From Niveispirillum cyanobacteriorum (GTDB taxonomy: Bacteria > Pseudomonadota > Alphaproteobacteria > Azospirillales > Azospirillaceae): 64,000 bases of DNA. Made by a program: the position numbers and the translations under genes. The stretch is from assembly GCF_002868735.1 (NCBI RefSeq), contig NZ_CP025611.1, forward strand, positions 2,350,501-2,414,500. Direction: 5' to 3'. Below are positions 26,545 through 36,880 of this stretch, in pieces (the stretch's first letter is position 1; each line of letters opens with the position of its first letter). The notes under the pieces are model-generated. The model searched no databases, was not told the DNA's origin, and saw nothing but the letters and a program-made list of their open reading frames with translations.

Positions 26545-27825
26545 TCATGCCTTCAGTCCGAAGAATTCAAGCTGCCAGTTCATCTCGCTGTCCGACATCG
26601 GGTAATGGGTGCCTTCCCGTGCATTCAACACCGATGTCGGCGGAATGTTTGCCACCCGCAGCTGTATTTGCCGGCACAGGCGCATGGACAGCTTGGCCCG
26701 CCAGCACAAAGCCGTCACACCGCGCGCGCTCTGTCCGCCGATAATCTTGTCCACCGCGTCGATGGGCACATTACCGCGCACCGACAGCGAGGCCAGGACG
26801 AAGGCGCGGTCGCCCTGGGTCAGGGCAGCGGCCACCATATCCTCGTCCAGCTTACCGGCGGCATGGGCCTTGCGCGCCCGGTCCATGGGGCGCTCCTTGG
26901 GCGCTTCCTCCGGCGCGTCATCGCCAATGCCCAGCGGTTCCGCCCCACCGCCTTTATTGGCGTTGCGGGCGCGTTCCTGCACCGCGCTGCGCACGGCCGC
27001 CCGCACATCAGGCGGCAGGTCGGTGCGGTTTTCCAGCACGCGCATCAGCTGTTCGCTGACGAAGCCCACGATACGGGCCGCCGCCTTGGGTGGCAGGGCC
27101 GGGCGGCGGACCAGCGGGCCGTGCCAGGGTTCGAACCGGGGCGCCATGTCGATGATACGGTCCAGTGTCTCTTCCCGGATCTGGGCCGACTCGTTGCCCA
27201 GCAAGGCCGCCACTGCCGCTTCCGACTGTGTGCGGGCCACGGCCTCCGACACGCCGCCCGACAGGCCGGCACGCTGGGCAATCGCCACCAGCTTGCCATC
27301 CATGGGCTGGCTGCCGATGATCGACAGCAGGTCGTCATCGGTCAGCAAGGGCGAGAAGCGCAGAACGGGACCCGATACCGACAGTTCCAGGTCGCGGGCC
27401 AGTTGCTGGATCAGGTGCGGCGGCGCGCCCGGCTGATCCTTCAGGGTTTCGGCCACGACGCGGCGCACGGCGGAGGCCTGGTCCTTGGCCAATGCCTCCA
27501 CAATGTCCATAGTCATGCGTTCAAGCTGTCCCACCCGGTCGGCGGGCAGGGTGGGCACCAGCAGCGCGATCTTGCGCGCCAGACCCGACCGCACCTCCTC
27601 GTCCGGGTCGCCGCAAAGCAGCAGGTCGGCCTGACGCGGCGTGGCATTGTTGCGCGCAATCTCGCGCCGCACCTCGGCACTTTCGTCATTGGCCAGATAG
27701 AACAGGAGTTCCGGCTTGGTATCGGCGCGTGACGCCACCATCCGGCGCTGTCCGGCGTCATCGCTGGCCGCCAGCTTTTTGGCGGTATCGTAATCCAGCG
27801 GCGAGGTGGGGGTGGAACCTTTCAT
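26545..27825 (-). CDS. DUF2336 family protein
   Basis: A 426-aa cytoplasmic protein with HEAT-like helical repeats in the first half: 'DTKPELLFYLANDESAEVRREIARN' and 'DPDEEVRSGLARKIA' are typical. The family DUF2336 is confined to alphaproteobacteria and is often next to signalling genes. Here it sits between a PAS-GAF-GGDEF gene (21 bases upstream) and cca (4 bases downstream). The C-terminal third has a Pro/Glu-rich linker and conserved TALCWRAKLSMRLCRQIQLRVA. Biochemical role unknown; a protein-binding scaffold is the reasonable guess. Confidence 0.88.
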   Translation of the reverse strand: MKGSTPTSPLDYDTAKKLAASDDAGQRRMVASRADTKPELLFYLANDESAEVRREIARNNATPRQADLLLCGDPDEEVRSGLARKIALLVPTLPADRVGQLERMTMDIVEALAKDQASAVRRVVAETLKDQPGAPPHLIQQLARDLELSVSGPVLRFSPLLTDDDLLSIIGSQPMDGKLVAIAQRAGLSGGVSEAVARTQSEAAVAALLGNESAQIREETLDRIIDMAPRFEPWHGPLVRRPALPPKAAARIVGFVSEQLMRVLENRTDLPPDVRAAVRSAVQERARNANKGGGAEPLGIGDDAPEEAPKERPMDRARKAHAAGKLDEDMVAAALTQGDRAFVLASLSVRGNVPIDAVDKIIGGQSARGVTALCWRAKLSMRLCRQIQLRVANIPPTSVLNAREGTHYPMSDSEMNWQLEFFGLKA

Positions 27826-27845
27826 TTAAGAACCGTATCCCGTTC

Positions 27846-29501
27846 TCAATCAGCCGTGAAGGCCGGGGACAGGGCGCGATGGCCCTTGCCCATGCGTTTG
27901 GCAGCATACATACCCTGGTCACCCCGGTCGACAAGGCCCTGTGCCAGCTCGCCCGAGCCACCGCGATAGACCGCGACCCCCACCGAGACGCCGAGGGGCT
28001 TTTCGGGTGAGGCCGACAGGGGACGCAGGAATTCCGCGGCTTCGCGCAGCAGGCGATCGGCCACGGCGACGGATTGTGCTTCGTCCACGCGGTCGATCCA
28101 CAGCACGAATTCATCCCCGCCGAGACGACCGCAAAGGTCGCTGGGCCGGGCCAGCGTGCCCAGCAACTCACCCACGGCGCGCAGCACATCATCGCCCGCC
28201 CCATGGCCCAGCTTGTCGTTCACAGCCTTGAAATTGTCGAGATCGAAGTAAAGCAGGGCAGACCCGCCCCCTGTCTGCTTGTCCAGACGGCTTTCCAGCA
28301 GCTCCATGAAAGTACGACGATTGTAAAGGCCGGTAAGTCCATCGCGCTCCGACAGGGTCTTCAACCGTTCCTGGTAGCGGGCCTGGGCCACGGCCACACC
28401 CACCTGGTCGGCGATGGCCTGGATCATCGAGAAATCATCCTCGCTCCAGTCCAGCCCATCACCGCGCCAGACCAGGATGGCGCCATTCACCTCGTGCCGG
28501 AACAGGGTGCGGGTGGCCAGCAAGCGATAGCCATTCACCGATGCCGTGATCGGTTCAGCCTGTTCGGCCACCTGCTCCAGGAAGGGGGGGATGGCCTCCA
28601 CAATATCGGGTGCCATGGCCAATTGCGCCGCAGCCTCCGCGAAGGCGTCACCGGTGCGGGCGTACAGCCGCGCGCCGCCGGCCCCGGTCGCGTTAACGGC
28701 CACGCCGACCGCGATCTCCAGCGTCTTGCCCGGGTCCACGTCGTCGCGGGTGGAGGAGACGATATAGCCCAGATATTTTTCACGCAGACGGACCTGGGCC
28801 AGCTCCATGCCCTTCACCCGCGCCTCGGTAATGTCGCGGCAGGCACCGCGCGCGCCGATCCAGTCCCCCTGCGGCCCGACCAGGGGCACGGCAGAGGAGA
28901 TGAGGCAAGCCGCCTCCCCATCCTTGGCCCGCAGCCAGACCTCGGTCCGTTCAATCCCGACAGCGGTATCGAAGGGCAGCGGCTGATCCGCGAAATCGCC
29001 CAGCACGAATTCCGACGGGTGCCGCCCAATCAGATCATCGGGGTGATAGCCGATGGCGCCTGCCGCCGACACGAAGACAAACCGCCCGTCCGGCCCCACT
29101 TCCCAGGCGAAGTCGGACGAGATATCAACCAGATCCTTGTAACGCTGCCGGCTTTCGGTCAGGGCGTGGCGCAGGCGGCGTTCCAGCGTCACTTCGCGGC
29201 CCAGGCACAGCACGCCGCCATCGGACAAAAGGACGGTGGTGAATTCCACAACACCCGGCCCGCTGCCCGTTTCCACTGGCACCGACCGGTGCGGTTCCGA
29301 CAAGGGCCCGCCGGACGCTGCCCATCGGCCCAATTCAATCAGCCAGCCATCATGCCGGTCTGCCAACTGCCGTGCACCGGCATTCAACGCCAGGGGTTGC
29401 CCCTGCCCGTCCAGCGTCAGGCCGGGACCGGGCCAGCCCTCCAGCAGGGCAGGCAGGGCCACAATATCAATGGCATCGGCAGGGCCGGGGGTGGATGACA
29501 A
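27846..29501 (-). CDS. PAS/GAF-GGDEF diguanylate cyclase
   Basis: A 551-aa cytoplasmic c-di-GMP synthase. Order: a degenerate PAS-like segment, a PAS domain (YKDLVDISSDFAWEVGPDGRFVFVS...GYHPDDLIGR), a GAF-like domain (TLEIAVGVAVNATGAGGARLY...), then GGDEF. The catalytic motif RLGGDEF is intact, and RPSD five residues before it is the RxxD inhibitory site, so product inhibition is expected. No transmembrane segment is seen. It may supply c-di-GMP for the PilZ-ending chemoreceptor at 23183. Confidence 0.93.
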   Translation of the reverse strand: MSSTPGPADAIDIVALPALLEGWPGPGLTLDGQGQPLALNAGARQLADRHDGWLIELGRWAASGGPLSEPHRSVPVETGSGPGVVEFTTVLLSDGGVLCLGREVTLERRLRHALTESRQRYKDLVDISSDFAWEVGPDGRFVFVSAAGAIGYHPDDLIGRHPSEFVLGDFADQPLPFDTAVGIERTEVWLRAKDGEAACLISSAVPLVGPQGDWIGARGACRDITEARVKGMELAQVRLREKYLGYIVSSTRDDVDPGKTLEIAVGVAVNATGAGGARLYARTGDAFAEAAAQLAMAPDIVEAIPPFLEQVAEQAEPITASVNGYRLLATRTLFRHEVNGAILVWRGDGLDWSEDDFSMIQAIADQVGVAVAQARYQERLKTLSERDGLTGLYNRRTFMELLESRLDKQTGGGSALLYFDLDNFKAVNDKLGHGAGDDVLRAVGELLGTLARPSDLCGRLGGDEFVLWIDRVDEAQSVAVADRLLREAAEFLRPLSASPEKPLGVSVGVAVYRGGSGELAQGLVDRGDQGMYAAKRMGKGHRALSPAFTAD

Positions 29502-29611
29502 GGCCGGGGCGCTCCCGTGGTAACCAATTCTCGCTGATCCAGTGGTAACGCACCGGAGCCTTGCGGTCCATTGCCCTTGCGGTCAGATCAGCGGTTGATC
29601 ATGTTACAATC

Positions 29612-30343
29612 ATGACAAACGCTTATCAGACCGCCACCACCCCGCTGGCTGCTCCCCTTGCCGACCGTTTTGGCCATGTCGACCATTGGGTCTTCGACCT
29701 GGACAACACGCTGTACCCGGCCCATTGCAACCTGTTCGCCCAGGTCGATGTGCGCATCACCGATTACATCGCCCAGGCGTTGGGCATGGAGCGGGAGGCA
29801 GCGCGGTTGAAGCAGAAGGAATATTACCGGCTGCACGGCACCTCACTGCGCGGGATGATGATCGACCATGGCATGGACCCGGCACCGTTCCTGGCCTATG
29901 TCCATGATATCGACGTGACGCCCGTGGCCCCATCGCCCTTGCTGGCTGACGCGTTGAAGGCGCTGCCGGGTCGCAAGGTGATCTTCACCAACGGGTCGGT
30001 GCGCCATGCCGAGAATGTGATGGCAAGGCTGGGTGTGGCGGACCATTTCGATGGCATCTTCGACATCGTGGCCGCCGATTACGTGCCCAAGCCAGACCCG
30101 GCCCCCTATGCCACCATGATCCGGCGCTTCGGGATCAATCCCGCCCGTGCCGCCATGGTGGAAGATCTGCACCGCAATCTGCTGCCGGCCGCCGCCGCCG
30201 GCATGACGACCGTTTGGGTGCGCACCGACAGCGAATATTCCCACCCCGATCCCAGCGCCCATGCCCATCCCGGCGACCATGTGCACCATGTCATCGCCGA
30301 TGTGGAGGCATGGCTGGCCGAGATCACGGCGCATCTGCGGTAA
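29612..30343 (+). CDS. HAD-family pyrimidine 5'-nucleotidase
   Basis: A 243-aa HAD hydrolase. FDLDNTLYP (motif I nucleophile Asp), FTNGS (motif II), the Lys of VPKPDP (motif III) and MVEDLHRNL (motif IV) are all present. The DLDNTLYP form is typical of the pyrimidine 5'-nucleotidase subfamily. A His-rich stretch (HPDPSAHAHPGDHVHHV) near the C-terminus is unusual. The frame opens at 29561, but the ATG at 29612 fits the family length. It is followed by dapD after 123 bases. Confidence 0.9.
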   Translation: MTNAYQTATTPLAAPLADRFGHVDHWVFDLDNTLYPAHCNLFAQVDVRITDYIAQALGMEREAARLKQKEYYRLHGTSLRGMMIDHGMDPAPFLAYVHDIDVTPVAPSPLLADALKALPGRKVIFTNGSVRHAENVMARLGVADHFDGIFDIVAADYVPKPDPAPYATMIRRFGINPARAAMVEDLHRNLLPAAAAGMTTVWVRTDSEYSHPDPSAHAHPGDHVHHVIADVEAWLAEITAHLR

Positions 30344-30466
30344 GGGTGTTTTCGCGAACGATCGTGCGGGCATGGGCGCCTTGCTTGAGGCTTCGTTGAC
30401 ACCCACTGTGCCCACCCCCAAAGTCCCCGCCGATCCTTCCTAAACTGAACATCAGGACCACCAGCG

Positions 30467-31312
<846 letters not shown>

Positions 31313-31316
31313 TCAG

Positions 31317-31703
31317 ATGCCCGCCATCGGCGCCCTGACCCTGCTGGTGCGGGATTATGACGAAGCCATCGCCTGGTACCGAGACCGGGCGGGGTTCACA
31401 CTGATCAGCGATACCGACCTTGGCGGCGGCAAACGCTGGGTTTTGATGGCACCCAAGGGGGCCATGGAAACCCGTCTGCTGCTGGCCCAGGCGGTGGGGC
31501 CGGAACAGGAGGCGCAGGTCGGCCATCAGGCCGGCGGGCGCGTCTTCCTGTTCCTGCATACCGACAATTTCGCCCGCGACCATGAAGCGATGGTGGCGGC
31601 GGGGGTAGAGTTCCTGGAGGAACCGCGACACGAGGCCTATGGCAGCGTCGCCGTGTTCCGGGATCTTTATGGGAACAAGTGGGACCTGCTTCAACTGCGT
31701 TAA
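31317..31703 (+). CDS. VOC (glyoxalase/bleomycin-resistance) family protein
   Basis: A 128-aa protein with paired VOC modules. The first begins LTLLVRDYDEAIAWYRDRAGFTLISD, and the second ends AYGSVAVFRDLYGNKWDLLQL; the Glu/His metal ligands of the fold have plausible counterparts. It starts 4 bases after dapD. Substrate unknown. The frame extends back into dapD, which is disregarded. Confidence 0.88.
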   Translation: MPAIGALTLLVRDYDEAIAWYRDRAGFTLISDTDLGGGKRWVLMAPKGAMETRLLLAQAVGPEQEAQVGHQAGGRVFLFLHTDNFARDHEAMVAAGVEFLEEPRHEAYGSVAVFRDLYGNKWDLLQLR

Positions 31704-31845
31704 GGCCACGCGCACTATCCGCTTTCCGACCCCCGGTATCTTCACCACCGCAATTCCGCCCCTTTCAAAGTTCATGCACATTATTTGCACCGGGCGGGGG
31801 CCTCGGGGTATCAAGGCGGCGTATCTTTACAAAGGGATTTTGGAC

Positions 31846-34800
31846 ATGTGCGGCATTGCGGGTTTCCTGTCGAACCTGACCTGGCATCGGGATAACGACG
31901 TTTCCTGGATCGCCTTGCTGGCCGATGCGCTGCGCGATGCCGGGATCGGCCACTTGGCCGGCATTGATGCCGTGCTGGACCAGTTGCATGCCCGATTTGA
32001 CGACCTGATGGCCTTTGCCACGCATCTGGCCCTGGTCGAACGCGCCGACCTGCGCGACCGCCTGACCCAGGCCGCCAGCCGGGTTGAGGGGCTGGAGGCC
32101 GAGTTGAAGGCCAGCCCCATCGCCCGCGACCCCGCCGCCGAACGCACCGCCGAGCGCCTGCGCGATTATGGCTGGCAGCTGCGCAACGAGGTGCTGGCCA
32201 ATATCGACCGCACCCTGTCGCTGATCGGGGGCGTGCCGACCCCGGCCCGGGCTCAGCATTTCACCGCTTGGTCCATCGAACAGGTTCTGGAGAACCTGGA
32301 CCGGCTGGAGGTGCGCGGGCGCGACAGTGCCGGCGTGGCGGTTCAACTGCGCCTGCCCGGTCCCGTCTCGGACGGACAAATGGCGGATTGGCGCCGTCTG
32401 GCGGCATCCACCGGGCGCGATAGGTTCGATGCCGATGGTGCCGTCACCATCCATGCCTTGCCCGATGGTGGGGCCACCGCCCGCTTTACTTACAAGGTCG
32501 CACAACTGATCGGGCAGCTGGGCGATAACGGGGCCACCCTGCGGGCCAAGGTGCGGGCCGACGCCTTGCTGTGGTCCATCGCTTTGCAGGCCGATCAGGT
32601 GGCGATCCTGGCCCATACGCGCTGGGCCTCGCACGGGGCCATCAACCTGCCCAACTGCCACCCGCAATCGGGGTGGCTGGCGGGCGACAATGCCCCGACC
32701 CTTGTACCCGATGCCGACACGATGTGCGTGCTGAACGGCGATATTGATAATTACCGGGGCCTGAAGGACGGTCTGGTGCGCGGGGCGGGACATGAGGTTC
32801 CGGCCCAGGTGACCACGGATGCAAAGATCATCCCCGTCGCTTTCCGCCTGACGCCGGGTAACAACACGCCCGACCGTTTCCTGTCGGCGCTGCGGCAATT
32901 TGAAGGCTCCGTCGCCATCGGCCTGCTGCACCCGACGGAGCCGCAGCGGCTTTATTTCGGGCAGAAGGGCAGCGGCCAGTCGCTGTTCCTGGCGCAGGTG
33001 CGCGACGGTCTGATCATCGCGTCGGAAAATTACGGCCTAGCCCCCCGCGCCCGCGCCTCCATCGCCATGGCCAAGGTGGAAAAGGGCGGGTTGCAGGTGA
33101 CGCTCTCCACCCTGGATGGCGAACCGGCGATCACGGCCCGCACCATCGATGATGGTGTGGATACTGAGCTTAAGCCCGAAACCATCGAGATTTTCAGCCG
33201 CGACATTTTCCGGGGCGATTTCGCGCATTTCTTCGAAAAGGAAGTGCATGAAAGCGCTACCTCGGTGCGCAAGACGCTGGTGGGCCGCTATACCCGCCAG
33301 GGACGCGCCGCCAGCTTTGATCTTGGCCCCGATGGCATCTGGGCCGGATTGCGCCGCCGTCTGGCCGACCCGGCAAAACCCGCCATCCGCCGCATTTTCG
33401 TGACCGGTCAGGGCACCGCCGCTATCGCCGGCATGGGTGTCGCCCATCTGCTGCGCCAGGCCCTGCCCGGCACGTCGATCCATGTGGAAGCGGCCAAGGC
33501 GTCGGAACTGTCCTCCGACCTGGATGGTGTGCGCCTGGACGACGCCATCGTCATTGCCATCAGCCAGTCCGGCACCACCACCGATACTAACCGCACCGTC
33601 GATCTGGCCCGCGCGTCGGGCGCCTGGATTCACGCCATCGTCAACCGCCGAAACAGCCCCTTGGTCCGCAAGTCCGACAGCCATCTGTTCACCAGCGACG
33701 GGCGCGATATCGAAATGGCGGTCGCCAGCACCAAGGCCTTTTACAGCCAGGTGGCCGCCGGCAAGCTGACGGCACTCTGCATCGCCGATACGCTGGGCAC
33801 CCTGTCGCTCACGCAGATCCATGATGAGTTGGTAGCCCTGGAAGGCCTGCCGTCGCGCATTCAGGAAGTTCTGGACGAAGAAGACCTGATCGCGGCCTGT
33901 GCGGAACGCTATGCGCCGCAGAACCGCTATTGGGCGGTCGTCGGCAACGGCCCCAACAAGATCGCGGCGGAAGAGATCCGCATCAAGCTGTCGGAGCTTT
34001 GCTACAAGTCGATCCCTGTCGATTTCACCGAAGACAAGAAGCATATCGACCTGTCGACAGAGCCGCTGACCCTGGTCATTGCCAATGACCTGCCACCCTT
34101 GCTGGCCCAGGACACCGCCAAGGAAGTGGCGATCTTCAAGGCCCATGCTGGCAAGCCGCTGGTGGTGGCCGCCAAGGGCGAGACCTGCTTTGATGCCTAT
34201 GCCGAGGCGGTGATCCGCGTGCCGTCCGCAGGGGCGGGGCTGGATTTCGTGCTGGCGACCGTCGTCGGCCATCTCTGGGGCTTCCACGCCGCCCGCGCCA
34301 TCGACCGCCGGTCACAGGGTTTCCGCGCTCTGGGTGTGGCCATCGAACAGGCGTTGGTGGAAAGCGACCGTCCGCTGGCCCCCATCATCGACGCCATCGC
34401 CGTGGAACTGCGCCGTGTGGCCGATGGCGAACAAGACGCGGCCCTGCCGCCGCGCGCCGTGGCGCAACTGGCGGCGCTGTCGGTGTCGCTTGCCACTGCC
34501 GATGCATCCAACCGCACCGCCCTGCTGTCGGGCGGGGTGGAGCTGATGCGCAAGCTGTTTGAAGAAACCAGCCGTCCCGTCGATACCATCCGCCATCAAG
34601 CCAAGACGGTGACCGTCGGCATTTCCCGCCCGGCCCGTGAAGTTGCGCCCACCATCCTGACGGCGCTGACCTCGCTGGGCGTCTCGCATGAGGCGCTTGC
34701 CGAAGCAGACCGCCAAACCCTGATCGCCTTCTCGTCGGTCCTGACCAATGTTGCTGGCGGCATCCTTTACGGCCTGAAGGGTGAGGGCAAGGACGGGGTG

Positions 34801-35202
34801 CCGGTCCTGGCCGCCACCACACGCATCGGCGTGTCGGAGGGCAAGGCATCAGGCTATGATGGCGGTCGCGCTGCCACGGGCAGCAAGCGCCGCGCCCTTC
34901 GCCTGGGCCGCATCATCTTTTCTGCCGGGAACAAGGCCGATGAGAATCTGGTGCTGATCCCGTTCTTTGCCGGTGCCGACTGGCGCGTGGCGGGGCTGGC
35001 CATGCTGCATACCGACCTGATGGAACAGGCGTCCTTGCAGCAGAAGACGGCCCTGCTAAAGGAATTGCAGCTCTACGAAGACCTGTTCGACGCCTATCAC
35101 GATGCCGTGCACGGCGAAGACCGCGACTTTGCCGCCTTCATCGCCCGCGTCAGCCCCCGCGACCTGCTGTTCCGCAGCCCGGCGGAACTGGTGCGGGGGT
35201 AA
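31846..35202 (+). CDS. Giant GlmS-like glutamine amidotransferase/SIS protein
   Basis: An 1118-aa protein, almost twice the ~610 residues of GlmS. The start is fixed by MCGIAGF, whose Cys becomes the N-terminal nucleophile. About 130 mostly helical residues are inserted before LEVRGRDSAG (157-163), which in GlmS lies near residue 30. HTRWASHG is at 257-264. The first SIS domain carries SQSGTTTDT (from 573) and ASTKAF (627-632); the second has EEIRIKLSEL and a KKH in place of the ELKHGP loop. The final ~300 residues match nothing I know, and the GlmS C-terminal catalytic KSVTVE tail is absent. Amide transfer to a sugar phosphate is probable; the product may not be glucosamine-6-phosphate. Confidence 0.85.
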   Translation: MCGIAGFLSNLTWHRDNDVSWIALLADALRDAGIGHLAGIDAVLDQLHARFDDLMAFATHLALVERADLRDRLTQAASRVEGLEAELKASPIARDPAAERTAERLRDYGWQLRNEVLANIDRTLSLIGGVPTPARAQHFTAWSIEQVLENLDRLEVRGRDSAGVAVQLRLPGPVSDGQMADWRRLAASTGRDRFDADGAVTIHALPDGGATARFTYKVAQLIGQLGDNGATLRAKVRADALLWSIALQADQVAILAHTRWASHGAINLPNCHPQSGWLAGDNAPTLVPDADTMCVLNGDIDNYRGLKDGLVRGAGHEVPAQVTTDAKIIPVAFRLTPGNNTPDRFLSALRQFEGSVAIGLLHPTEPQRLYFGQKGSGQSLFLAQVRDGLIIASENYGLAPRARASIAMAKVEKGGLQVTLSTLDGEPAITARTIDDGVDTELKPETIEIFSRDIFRGDFAHFFEKEVHESATSVRKTLVGRYTRQGRAASFDLGPDGIWAGLRRRLADPAKPAIRRIFVTGQGTAAIAGMGVAHLLRQALPGTSIHVEAAKASELSSDLDGVRLDDAIVIAISQSGTTTDTNRTVDLARASGAWIHAIVNRRNSPLVRKSDSHLFTSDGRDIEMAVASTKAFYSQVAAGKLTALCIADTLGTLSLTQIHDELVALEGLPSRIQEVLDEEDLIAACAERYAPQNRYWAVVGNGPNKIAAEEIRIKLSELCYKSIPVDFTEDKKHIDLSTEPLTLVIANDLPPLLAQDTAKEVAIFKAHAGKPLVVAAKGETCFDAYAEAVIRVPSAGAGLDFVLATVVGHLWGFHAARAIDRRSQGFRALGVAIEQALVESDRPLAPIIDAIAVELRRVADGEQDAALPPRAVAQLAALSVSLATADASNRTALLSGGVELMRKLFEETSRPVDTIRHQAKTVTVGISRPAREVAPTILTALTSLGVSHEALAEADRQTLIAFSSVLTNVAGGILYGLKGEGKDGVPVLAATTRIGVSEGKASGYDGGRAATGSKRRALRLGRIIFSAGNKADENLVLIPFFAGADWRVAGLAMLHTDLMEQASLQQKTALLKELQLYEDLFDAYHDAVHGEDRDFAAFIARVSPRDLLFRSPAELVRG

Positions 35203-35210
35203 TCCCCCCT

Positions 35211-36248
35211 TCAATTCCATGGCACCACCGGCATCACCCCCACCACGATGGGGCCAACGGAAAGCTGCCGGTTCTGCAGGGTGATGGGCACCGACAGGAC
35301 GTCGCGCCCATCATCGCTGCGCCGTGTCAGGCCTTTCAGGCCCTGTTTCATCACGGCCAGCCGGTCCGCCGGGATGTTGCCACGCGCACCCATGACGTCG
35401 ATCAGGGCATCCGCCCCCGACAGTTCCGCCGTGCCCGCCCCTTCCGGCTGCATGTCACGGTCCAGCGCCAGGGTGGCGTTGGCGCGCAAATCCATCCCGC
35501 TCCACAGCACGCGGAAGGACCGGATATCCAGGGTGCCGCCGCCATCACGCCACGCCGTCATCCCCTCCACGCTGGGTTTGGTGGGCAAGGGACCGCGCGG
35601 TTCATAAGACAGGGCCACCTGATCAATACGCTGCTGCAAAGGCGCTGGCACCGCGCCGGGCAGGTCCAGGCCGGAGATGACCAGACTGGTCTGACCCTGG
35701 CTGTCGGTGGGTCCGGTGGGCGGCTGGGACGGGGCGGTCCAGGTCAGGGTCAGGTCATCGGCCTTCAACGGGCTGTTCCCGCCTTCCAATCCAGCCATCA
35801 CCGACAGAAACGTCGCCTTCACCTGCTTGGGCTTGCCATTCAGGCCCAGGCTGGCCTCCACCACCATACGGCCAGCGCTGCCGGTCATAGGATCATGCCG
35901 GGCCGATCCCGCCAGATTGAGGCGTACCGGTGCCGTGGAGGACAGGGTGACATCCATAGGTGCCCAGGCAAAGGCGCTGGCTGTCACCGCGCCGGTTTCC
36001 AGCACAGTCCCGCTGGGCCATTGCGCCCGCGCACCAGATAGCTCCACGGTGAGCGTCAGCGGGAAACCTCCCACCACCGCATCACGCAGGTCCAGCATCA
36101 CCCCCTTTTCCGCCATCGCCTTGGCCGGGGCGTCGGCCAGGGCCGTGCGTACCCGCCAGGCCAGCGTCGACCACCAGGCCGTATAGGCCAGCAGCAGCAG
36201 GATGGCGACGGAAAGGGCCAGGAACAGGGCGCGGTAACGATGCAGCAT
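35211..36248 (-). CDS. DUF2125 family membrane-anchored protein
   Basis: A 345-aa protein with one N-terminal membrane anchor (LFLALSVAILLLLAYTAWW). The rest is periplasmic, with beta-rich repeats (RDAVVGGFPLTLTVELSGAR, then ...LTGTAELSGADALIDV). It matches DUF2125, a family of alphaproteobacteria. Function unknown; the fold recalls AsmA-like lipid-handling proteins. It is convergent with the GlmS-like gene (8 bases between stops) and divergent from chaC. Confidence 0.88.
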   Translation of the reverse strand: MLHRYRALFLALSVAILLLLAYTAWWSTLAWRVRTALADAPAKAMAEKGVMLDLRDAVVGGFPLTLTVELSGARAQWPSGTVLETGAVTASAFAWAPMDVTLSSTAPVRLNLAGSARHDPMTGSAGRMVVEASLGLNGKPKQVKATFLSVMAGLEGGNSPLKADDLTLTWTAPSQPPTGPTDSQGQTSLVISGLDLPGAVPAPLQQRIDQVALSYEPRGPLPTKPSVEGMTAWRDGGGTLDIRSFRVLWSGMDLRANATLALDRDMQPEGAGTAELSGADALIDVMGARGNIPADRLAVMKQGLKGLTRRSDDGRDVLSVPITLQNRQLSVGPIVVGVMPVVPWN

Positions 36249-36324
36249 GGGGATATCCGCGTTGGCACGGGGGGCGGGCTTGCGTTACCATTTTGCGATT
36301 GCGAGATGGAGCCGGCAACCAGGA

Positions 36325-36876
36325 ATGAGCGACAGCGCCCCCGTCCCCGATTTCGACCACCCGCCCGGCACCGACCTGTGGGTCTTTGCCTATGGTTCGC
36401 TGATGTGGAATCCGGGATTCGCCTTTGTGGAACAGCGTGAAGCGCTGCTGCGTGGCTACCATCGTGGCTTCTGCATCTACAGCCATCAACATCGGGGCAC
36501 GCCCGAACGGCCCGGTGCCGTGCTGGGTCTGGACCGGGGCGGGTCCTGCCGGGGCCGCGTCTATCGGGTCGCTGCCGATGCGGTGCCCGGCGTGCTGGAT
36601 TATCTCTGGCAACGGGAAATGGCCTACCGCGTCTATATCCCGCGCCGGCTGCGGGTGAAGACGGCGGAGGGCGATGTGCAGGCCCTGACCTTCACCGCCG
36701 ATCCCGACCACCCGCAATATTGTGGCAGCCTGGGTCTGGATGGCACCGCCGCCCTGATCCGTCAGGGGGTGGGGCAGTCGGGCCGTAATGTCGATTACCT
36801 GACCAGCCTGATCGACCATCTGGCCGAACTGGGCATCCGCGACCGGGGTTTGGGTGAACTGGCAGCAAGGGTGTAA
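36325..36876 (+). CDS. ChaC-like gamma-glutamylcyclotransferase
   Basis: A 183-aa ChaC-family protein, expected to cleave glutathione to 5-oxoproline and Cys-Gly. FAYGSLMWNPG is the family signature, and the catalytic Glu is probably in LWQREMAYRVYIPR. The frame opens at 36247, but the ATG at 36325, preceded by AGGA, gives the normal length. The next gene starts 4 bases later. Confidence 0.92.
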   Translation: MSDSAPVPDFDHPPGTDLWVFAYGSLMWNPGFAFVEQREALLRGYHRGFCIYSHQHRGTPERPGAVLGLDRGGSCRGRVYRVAADAVPGVLDYLWQREMAYRVYIPRRLRVKTAEGDVQALTFTADPDHPQYCGSLGLDGTAALIRQGVGQSGRNVDYLTSLIDHLAELGIRDRGLGELAARV

Positions 36877-36880
36877 AGCC

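Noticed and set aside
27125-27145. tRNA-like GGTTCGAACC T-arm motif
   Set aside because: It lies within the DUF2336 coding sequence, and no acceptor or anticodon stem can be built around it.
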